DNA of 64,000 nt from Enterobacter sp. RHBSTW-00175 (lineage in GTDB: Bacteria; Pseudomonadota; Gammaproteobacteria; Enterobacterales; Enterobacteriaceae), in the NCBI RefSeq assembly GCF_013927005.1, contig NZ_CP055930.1, positions 496,001 to 560,000 on the forward strand, written 5' to 3'. Positions 47,966-64,000 of this stretch are shown in pieces (positions within the stretch are counted from its first letter, which is position 1; each line of letters starts with the position of its first letter). A program made the position numbers and the translations under genes. Below the pieces are notes generated by a model. That model was not told where the DNA came from. It made no database searches and saw only the letters and a list, made by a program, of their open reading frames with translations.

Positions 47966-50245
47966 TTACAGAGGCTGCGTCTGCGCCTCAACCACCGCCA
48001 GCGCCACCATGTTCACAATACGACGCACGGACGCAATCGGTGTTAACACATGCACCGGTTTCGCCACGCCCATCAGTACCGGTCCCACGGTCACCCCTTC
48101 AGAGCTGGACACGCGCAGCAGGTTGTAGCTGATTCGCGCCGCTTCCACGTTTGGCATAATCAGCACGTTTGCCGAGCCTTTCAGCGGGCTGTCCGGCATC
48201 CGCTCGTTACGAATACTCTCCACCAGCGCTGCATCGCCATGCATCTCACCATCAATCATCAGCTCCGGCGCGCGCTCGCGCACCAGCTCCAGTGTCTGGC
48301 GCATTTTGCAGGCCGCCGGGGATTTAGATGAACCAAAGTTGGAGTGCGACAGCAGCGCCACTTTTGGCTCAATGCCAAAGCGGCGTACGGTTTCAGCCGC
48401 CATCACGGTGATCTCCGCCAGCTGTTCCGGGGTTGGATCGTCGTTGACGTAGGTATCAGCAATAAAGGTGTTACCGCTTGGCAGCAGCAGCGCGTTCATC
48501 GCCCCGGCGGTGTGTACCCCTTCGCGATAACCGAAGATCTCCTGCACGACGCTGAAATGCTCGTGGTAATCACCGATTGTACCGCAGATAAGCGCGTCGG
48601 CCTCACCGCGATGCACCATGATAGCCCCGATCACCGTCGTATTGCTGATAACCGCCCGTTGCGCCTGCTCCTGGGTGATGCCGCGGCGCTTCATGATGGC
48701 ATAGTACTCGTTCCAGTACTCTTTAAAGCGCGGATCGGATTCGTTGTTTACGATTTCAAAATCCACACCAGGCTTGATTTGCAGACCCAGTTTCTGAATA
48801 CGCATTTCGATAACGCTCGGGCGACCAATCAGGATTGGCTTCGCCAGCCCCAGTGAGATCAGCTCCTGCGTGGCGTGCAGCACACGCGCCTCTTCCCCTT
48901 CGGCCAGCACCACGCGTTTCGCATCCGCACGTGCCTGAGAGAAGATAGGTTTCATGAACAGGTTGGTTTTGTAGACAAACTCAGTGAGCTTATCGACGTA
49001 AGCATCGAAATCCTTAATCGGACGCGTTGCCACACCGGAATCCATCGCCGCTTTCGCCACGGCAGGAGCGATTTTAACAATCAGGCGCGGGTCGAACGGT
49101 TTTGGAATGATGTAATCCGGGCCGAAGCTCAGATCCTGGTCGCCATAAGCGGAAGCCACCACTTCGCTCTGCTCAGCGTGAGCCAGCTCGGCAATCGCGC
49201 GAACGGCCGCCAGCTTCATCTCTTCGTTAATCGCCGTTGCGCCCACATCCAGCGCTCCACGGAAGATGAACGGGAAACACAGCACGTTGTTCACCTGGTT
49301 CGGGTAGTCAGAGCGCCCGGTACAGATAATGGCATCTTCACGCACCGCTTTCGCCAGCGGCGGCAGAATTTCCGGTTCAGGGTTAGCCAGGGCCAGGATC
49401 ATTGGCGCGCGCGCCATCTTCTGCACCATCTCCTGGGTCAGCACTTTCGGGCCAGAACAGCCAAGGAAGATATCCGCACCGTCGATCACATCGTCCAGGG
49501 TGCGTTTACCATCGTCTTCCACCGCGTAGGCCGCTTTGGTTTCTACCATGTTTGGTTCACGGTTTTTGTAGATAACGCCTTTAGAGTCACAGACCACAAT
49601 ATTGTGCTTCTGCATCCCCAGCGCCACCAGCAGGTTCATACAGGCAATGGCTGCAGCACCCGCACCGGACACCACCATGCGTACGTCAGAAAGATTTTTT
49701 TCCACCACCCGCAGGCCGTTCAGAATGGCCGCGGTGCTGATAATCGCCGTACCGTGCTGGTCATCGTGGAACACAGGAATGTTCATACGTTCACGCAGTT
49801 TCTGCTCAATGTAGAAACATTCAGGCGCTTTGATGTCTTCCAGATTGATACCGCCAAACGTTGGCTCAAGTGCCGCCACCACGTTGATAAATTTATCGGG
49901 GTCGAGCTCATCGACTTCGATATCGAACACGTCGATACCGGCGAATTTCTTGAACAGCACCCCTTTACCTTCCATGACCGGCTTACCGGCCAGCGCGCCG
50001 ATGTTACCTAAGCCCAGCACCGCCGTGCCGTTAGAGATTACGGCAACCAGGTTACCGCGCGCAGTGTATTTGTAGGCCGCCAGCGGATCTTTTTCGATTT
50101 CAAGGCATGGCGCGGCAACGCCTGGCGAATAAGCCAGCGCCAGATCTCGCTGGGTCGCCAGCGGTTTGGTAGGGGAAACCTGGATTTTGCCCGGAACAGG
50201 AAACTCATGAAAATCGAGGGCACTCTGTTTTAACTGATCGTCCAT
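47966..50245 (-). CDS. maeB: NADP-dependent malic enzyme MaeB
   Basis: MaeB oxidatively decarboxylates malate to pyruvate, giving NADPH. The 759 residues equal the E. coli length. The N-terminal malic enzyme domain (about 1-430) has [42 protein letters not shown] (NADP site) and [14 protein letters not shown]. The C-terminal part (about 430-759) is a phosphotransacetylase-like domain that in E. coli is regulatory. It is divergent from talA. Confidence 0.97.
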   Translation of the reverse strand: MDDQLKQSALDFHEFPVPGKIQVSPTKPLATQRDLALAYSPGVAAPCLEIEKDPLAAYKYTARGNLVAVISNGTAVLGLGNIGALAGKPVMEGKGVLFKKFAGIDVFDIEVDELDPDKFINVVAALEPTFGGINLEDIKAPECFYIEQKLRERMNIPVFHDDQHGTAIISTAAILNGLRVVEKNLSDVRMVVSGAGAAAIACMNLLVALGMQKHNIVVCDSKGVIYKNREPNMVETKAAYAVEDDGKRTLDDVIDGADIFLGCSGPKVLTQEMVQKMARAPMILALANPEPEILPPLAKAVREDAIICTGRSDYPNQVNNVLCFPFIFRGALDVGATAINEEMKLAAVRAIAELAHAEQSEVVASAYGDQDLSFGPDYIIPKPFDPRLIVKIAPAVAKAAMDSGVATRPIKDFDAYVDKLTEFVYKTNLFMKPIFSQARADAKRVVLAEGEEARVLHATQELISLGLAKPILIGRPSVIEMRIQKLGLQIKPGVDFEIVNNESDPRFKEYWNEYYAIMKRRGITQEQAQRAVISNTTVIGAIMVHRGEADALICGTIGDYHEHFSVVQEIFGYREGVHTAGAMNALLLPSGNTFIADTYVNDDPTPEQLAEITVMAAETVRRFGIEPKVALLSHSNFGSSKSPAACKMRQTLELVRERAPELMIDGEMHGDAALVESIRNERMPDSPLKGSANVLIMPNVEAARISYNLLRVSSSEGVTVGPVLMGVAKPVHVLTPIASVRRIVNMVALAVVEAQTQPL

Positions 50246-50447
50246 CTTATCGTTCCTTTCACGTATCGTTCATAAAGGGTGGCGTAATAACTCTCCTGAT
50301 GCTCACCCAGGAATGCCGGCTAGTATCGCCAATGCAGGCGCGACAAACTTTGAAGGCTGCCAAACTCTCGCCATCAGAAAGCAAAAATTGTTATCAATTT
50401 ATAACGACCATGTTACCCGTCGCAGAAAGCAATGCCTCCCTCGTCTG

Positions 50448-50454
50448 CTATGCT
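50448..50454 (+). promoter_or_regulatory. Candidate sigma-S -10 element of talA
   Basis: TG-CTATGCT resembles the extended -10 preferred by RpoS (CTATACT), about 85 bases before the talA start. talA-tktB is RpoS-dependent in E. coli. No convincing -35 is visible, in line with that class, but the call is tentative. Confidence 0.35.
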
Positions 50455-50538
50455 TTTTTGTTAAGTACCTCTCGTATTTCGCAGAAGTGTGAACTAACGC
50501 ACTCATCTAACTCTTTTATTCCAAAGGAGTAATTTTCA

Positions 50539-51489
50539 ATGAACCAATTAGACGGCATCAAACAATTCACCACCGTCGTCGCCGACAGTGGTGATATTGA
50601 ATCTATTCGCCATTATCAGCCTGAAGATGCGACCACCAACCCTTCACTGCTGCTAAAAGCAGCCGGGCTTGCGCATTACAGCCACCTGATCGATGACGCC
50701 ATCACCTACGGCAAGCAGCGCGGTAAAACCCAGGAACAGCAAGTTGCCGAAGCCAGCGACAAGCTGGCGGTCAATTTCGGTGTGGAGATCCTGAAAAGCG
50801 TCCCGGGCCGGGTTTCAACCGAGGTGGACGCGCGCCTCTCTTTTGACCAGCAAAAAAGCATCGCCAAAGCCCGCAGGCTGGTTGAGCTGTATCAGGAACA
50901 AGGCATTGATAAATCCCGCATCCTGATTAAGCTGGCCTCAACCTGGGAAGGCATTCGTGCGGCGGAAGTGCTGGAAAAAGAGGGGATCAACTGCAACCTG
51001 ACGCTGCTCTTTTCCTTTGCTCAGGCGCGTGCCTGCGCTGAGGCCGGTGTATTTCTGGTCTCACCGTTTGTCGGGCGCATCTACGACTGGTATCAGTCCA
51101 GACAGCCCATGGATCCGTACATCGTTGAGGAAGACCCCGGCGTGAAGTCCGTGCGTAATATTTACGACTACTTCAAACAACACCGCTACGAAACCATTGT
51201 TATGGGCGCCAGTTTCCGCCGCACCGAGCAGATCCTCGCGCTGGCAGGCTGCGACCGCCTGACCATTTCTCCGGCTCTGCTAAAAGAGCTTCAGGAAAAA
51301 GAAGAACCCGTCGTCCGTAAGCTGATACCGACATCAACCCTGTTACCGAAACCAAAAGCAATGACGGAAGCGGAGTTCCGCTGGGAGCACAATCAGGACG
51401 CAATGGCCGTCGACAAGCTGGCGGAAGGCATCCGTCTGTTCGCCGTTGACCAGCGCAAACTTGAAGATCTGCTCGCCGCCAAACTTTAA
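50539..51489 (+). CDS. talA: Transaldolase A
   Basis: TalA moves a dihydroxyacetone unit between sugar phosphates in the pentose phosphate pathway. The 316 residues have the Schiff-base Lys131 in [25 protein letters not shown] near 30-40, and [21 protein letters not shown] precedes ATG at 50539. tktB starts 19 bases after the stop, the same stationary-phase operon as in E. coli. Confidence 0.96.
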   Translation: MNQLDGIKQFTTVVADSGDIESIRHYQPEDATTNPSLLLKAAGLAHYSHLIDDAITYGKQRGKTQEQQVAEASDKLAVNFGVEILKSVPGRVSTEVDARLSFDQQKSIAKARRLVELYQEQGIDKSRILIKLASTWEGIRAAEVLEKEGINCNLTLLFSFAQARACAEAGVFLVSPFVGRIYDWYQSRQPMDPYIVEEDPGVKSVRNIYDYFKQHRYETIVMGASFRRTEQILALAGCDRLTISPALLKELQEKEEPVVRKLIPTSTLLPKPKAMTEAEFRWEHNQDAMAVDKLAEGIRLFAVDQRKLEDLLAAKL

Positions 51490-51508
51490 CCTTGCCATGG
51501 AGTGAATT

Positions 51509-53497
51509 ATGTCCCGTAAAGAGCTCGCCAATGCCATACGCGCCCTCAGCATGGATGCCGTGCAAAAAGCCAATTCCGGCCACCCTGGCGCCCCTATGGG
51601 CATGGCAGATATTGCCGAAGTGTTGTGGAATGACTTTCTCAAACACAACCCCAATGACCCCACCTGGGCCGACAGAGACCGCTTTATTCTCTCCAACGGC
51701 CACGCGTCTATGCTGCTCTACAGCCTGCTGCATTTGTCCGGCTACAACCTGCCACTCGAAGAGTTGAAAAACTTCCGCCAGCTGCACTCGAAAACGCCAG
51801 GACATCCGGAAATTGGTTATACGCCAGGTGTGGAAACCACCACCGGCCCACTCGGGCAGGGGCTGGCGAATGCCGTGGGAATGGCCATCGCGGAACGCAC
51901 GCTGGGCGCGCAGTTCAATCAGCCAGGGCATGACATTGTCGATCACTACACCTGGGTGTTTATGGGCGATGGTTGTCTGATGGAAGGCATCTCGCATGAA
52001 GCCTGTTCGCTGGCGGGCACCTTGGGTCTTGGCAAGCTGATCGGCTTTTACGATCACAACGGCATTTCTATCGACGGCGAAACCGAAGGCTGGTTTACCG
52101 ATGACACGGCAAAACGCTTCGAGGCATACCACTGGCATGTGGTACATGAAATTGACGGCCACGATCCTGAGGCGGTGAAAAAAGCGATCCTCGAAGCCCA
52201 GAGCGTGAAGGATAAACCGTCGCTGATTATCTGCCGCACGATTATTGGTTTCGGCTCCCCGAATAAAGCCGGGAAAGAAGAAGCGCACGGCGCGGCGCTG
52301 GGCGAAGAGGAAGTGGCCCTTACCCGGCAAAAACTGGGCTGGAAATACCCGGCATTCGACATTCCAAAAGAAATCTACAAGGCCTGGGATGCCCGTGAAG
52401 CAGGTGAAAAAGAGCAGCACGCCTGGAACGACAAATTTGCCGCCTATAAGCAGGCACACCCGGACCTGGCCCGCGAGTTTTCCCGCCGCATGAGTGGCGG
52501 GTTACCGGACGACTGGGAAGCAAAAACCCAGGCATTAATTGAAAATCTGCAATCTAACCCGGCTAAAATTGCCACCCGTAAAGCATCGCAAAACACCCTC
52601 AACGCCATTGGCCCCATTCTGCCGGAACTGCTTGGCGGCTCTGCGGATCTGGCACCCAGTAACCTGACTATCTGGTCGGGCTCTAAATCGCTGAAAGAAG
52701 ACATCTCCGGAAATTACATTCACTACGGCGTACGTGAGTTCGGGATGACCGCAATTGCCAACGGCATCGCACATCACGGCGGATTTGTGCCCTACACCGC
52801 CACCTTCCTGATGTTTGTGGAGTATGCCCGCAACGCGGCGCGTATGGCGGCGCTGATGAAGGCGCGTCAGATCATGGTCTACACCCATGATTCCATCGGG
52901 CTTGGCGAAGACGGGCCAACGCACCAGGCGGTCGAGCAACTGGCAAGCCTGCGCCTGACGCCAAACTTCAGTACCTGGCGTCCGTGCGATCAGGTTGAAG
53001 CGGCGGTGGGCTGGAAGCTGGCTGTGGAGCGCCACAACGGACCAACCGCGCTGATTTTGTCACGGCAGAATCTGGCGCAAATTGAGCGTACGCCAGAGCA
53101 GGTGAAAAACATCGCGCGCGGCGGGTACATCCTGAAAGACAGCGGCGGCAAGCCTGATGTTATTCTGATTGCGACCGGCTCAGAAATTGAAATCACGGTT
53201 AAAGCCGCAGAGAAACTGACCGCCGAAGGTCATGCGGTGCGCGTGGTTTCCCTGCCCTCCACGGATATTTTTGATGCCCAGGATGAGGCATACCGCGAAT
53301 CTGTTCTGCCATCGAATGTGGCCGCCCGCGTGGCCGTCGAGGCCGGGATCGCCGACTACTGGTACAAATATGTCGGGCTGAAAGGCGCGATTGTCGGGAT
53401 GCACGGCTATGGCGAATCGGCCCCGGCCGACAAACTGTTCCCGTATTTCGGCTTTACCGTTGAGAACGTGGTGGAGAAAGCGTTGAGCATTATTTAA
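51509..53497 (+). CDS. tktB: Transketolase B
   Basis: TktB is the stationary-phase transketolase, which uses thiamine diphosphate to transfer two-carbon units between ketose and aldose phosphates. The 662 residues (E. coli 667) include [37 protein letters not shown] and the ThDP motif [20 protein letters not shown]. Also present are [19 protein letters not shown] and [15 protein letters not shown]. The adjacent talA places it as tktB rather than tktA. Confidence 0.96.
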   Translation: MSRKELANAIRALSMDAVQKANSGHPGAPMGMADIAEVLWNDFLKHNPNDPTWADRDRFILSNGHASMLLYSLLHLSGYNLPLEELKNFRQLHSKTPGHPEIGYTPGVETTTGPLGQGLANAVGMAIAERTLGAQFNQPGHDIVDHYTWVFMGDGCLMEGISHEACSLAGTLGLGKLIGFYDHNGISIDGETEGWFTDDTAKRFEAYHWHVVHEIDGHDPEAVKKAILEAQSVKDKPSLIICRTIIGFGSPNKAGKEEAHGAALGEEEVALTRQKLGWKYPAFDIPKEIYKAWDAREAGEKEQHAWNDKFAAYKQAHPDLAREFSRRMSGGLPDDWEAKTQALIENLQSNPAKIATRKASQNTLNAIGPILPELLGGSADLAPSNLTIWSGSKSLKEDISGNYIHYGVREFGMTAIANGIAHHGGFVPYTATFLMFVEYARNAARMAALMKARQIMVYTHDSIGLGEDGPTHQAVEQLASLRLTPNFSTWRPCDQVEAAVGWKLAVERHNGPTALILSRQNLAQIERTPEQVKNIARGGYILKDSGGKPDVILIATGSEIEITVKAAEKLTAEGHAVRVVSLPSTDIFDAQDEAYRESVLPSNVAARVAVEAGIADYWYKYVGLKGAIVGMHGYGESAPADKLFPYFGFTVENVVEKALSII

Positions 53498-53509
53498 CGC
53501 ACAAACCAT

Positions 53510-53541
53510 GCAGGCCGGGTAAGGCGTAGCCGCCACCCGGC
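53510..53541. repeat. REP element between tktB and ygjH
   Basis: A single REP palindrome, GCAGGCCGGGTAAGGCGTAG...CGCCACCCGGC, is followed by a T run on the plus strand, so it may also end tktB transcription. It marks the left boundary of the ebg-ygj block. Confidence 0.8.
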
Positions 53542-53546
53542 TTTTT

Positions 53547-55001
<1,455 letters not shown>

Positions 55002-55029
55002 CTCCCCACTTTTCGTCCTGCCCCACACA

Positions 55030-55049
55030 CTGCCGGGTTCGCCCGGCAG
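55030..55049 (+). terminator. Hairpin after ebgR
   Basis: CTGCCGGG-TTCG-CCCGGCAG, a stable UUCG-type hairpin 28 bases after the ebgR stop. The T run is weak, so termination may be partial. Confidence 0.55.
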
Positions 55050-55097
55050 AGATTTATTTCGTGATCGAGTTAAAGCAAATAGGTTTTACTGATTTTA

Positions 55098-55118
55098 TTT
55101 AGTAAAACTTTTACTAAA
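55098..55118. promoter_or_regulatory. EbgR-type operator before ebgA
   Basis: TTTAGTAAAA-C-TTTTACTAAA is a perfect 21-base palindrome centred 49 bases before the ebgA start. It shares AGTAAAA...TTTTACT with the site near ygjH. Confidence 0.75.
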
Positions 55119-55132
55119 ATACTCAGCAATGA

Positions 55133-64000
<8,868 letters not shown>

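Noticed and set aside
48875..50011. 378-codon open frame opposite maeB
   Set aside because: Antisense shadow of a GC-rich conserved gene; histidine- and arginine-rich composition typical of such shadows.
51200..52459. 419-codon open frame opposite talA/tktB
   Set aside because: It spans two real genes on the other strand and contains no recognisable family motif.

Overview
The window is chromosomal DNA of an enterobacterium. Gene order and protein lengths follow the Escherichia coli lpxP-tktB segment almost gene by gene. The indolepyruvate decarboxylase gene ipdC between yfeO and ypeC, the gaps in the E. coli order and the general divergence point to an Enterobacter-like member of the Enterobacteriaceae (inference; the species cannot be read from the sequence). 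No rRNA, CRISPR array, insertion sequence, integrase or prophage gene was seen.

Layout. 1-6.7 kb: cold-type lipid A acyltransferase lpxP, the 23-residue membrane peptide ypdK, transaminase alaC, the pyruvate-type two-component pair ypdAB, glk. 6.9-14.3 kb: channel-like yfeO, an inserted ipdC plus aldo/keto reductase pair, ypeC, manganese importer mntH with MntR and Fur boxes, nucleoside importer nupC. 14.3-20 kb: phosphodiesterase pdeA, two tRNA-Ala genes, the yfeC/yfeD pair, gltX, and a Val-Val-Val-Lys tRNA operon. 20-29 kb: xapABR, a FlxA-like gene behind a sigma-28-type promoter, yfeR/yfeH, ypeB, ligA, zipA. 29-40 kb: cysZ, cysK, the ptsHI-crr sugar phosphotransferase operon, pdxK, and cysPUWA-cysM for sulfate/thiosulfate uptake and cysteine synthesis. 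40-44.4 kb: yfeX, yfeY, yfeZ, ypeA, amiA, hemF.

Two stretches break the E. coli order. At 44.4-47.8 kb, where E. coli has the eut (ethanolamine) cluster between hemF and maeB, there is a three-gene unit. It encodes a type VI secretion Hcp protein fused to a DUF2235 (Tle1-type) phospholipase domain, followed by two near-identical DUF2931 lipoproteins that look like immunity proteins. No type VI structural gene is nearby. At 53.5-63.65 kb the block ygjH-ebgR-ebgA-ebgC-ygjI-ygjJ-ygjK sits between tktB and ypfG; in E. coli it lies elsewhere on the chromosome. It carries clear EbgR-type palindromic operators and encodes a beta-galactosidase, a transporter, a probable outer-membrane protein and a periplasmic GH63 glucosidase.

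Functionally the window joins sulfur assimilation (cysZ, cysK, cysPUWAM, with pdxK now directly behind cysM), sugar uptake and central carbon flow (pts, glk, maeB, talA, tktB), purine nucleoside salvage (xap, nupC), metal uptake and translation genes. The effector-immunity unit and the ebg-ygj block are accessory additions. All names rest on recognition of the protein sequences by eye; no database search was run.
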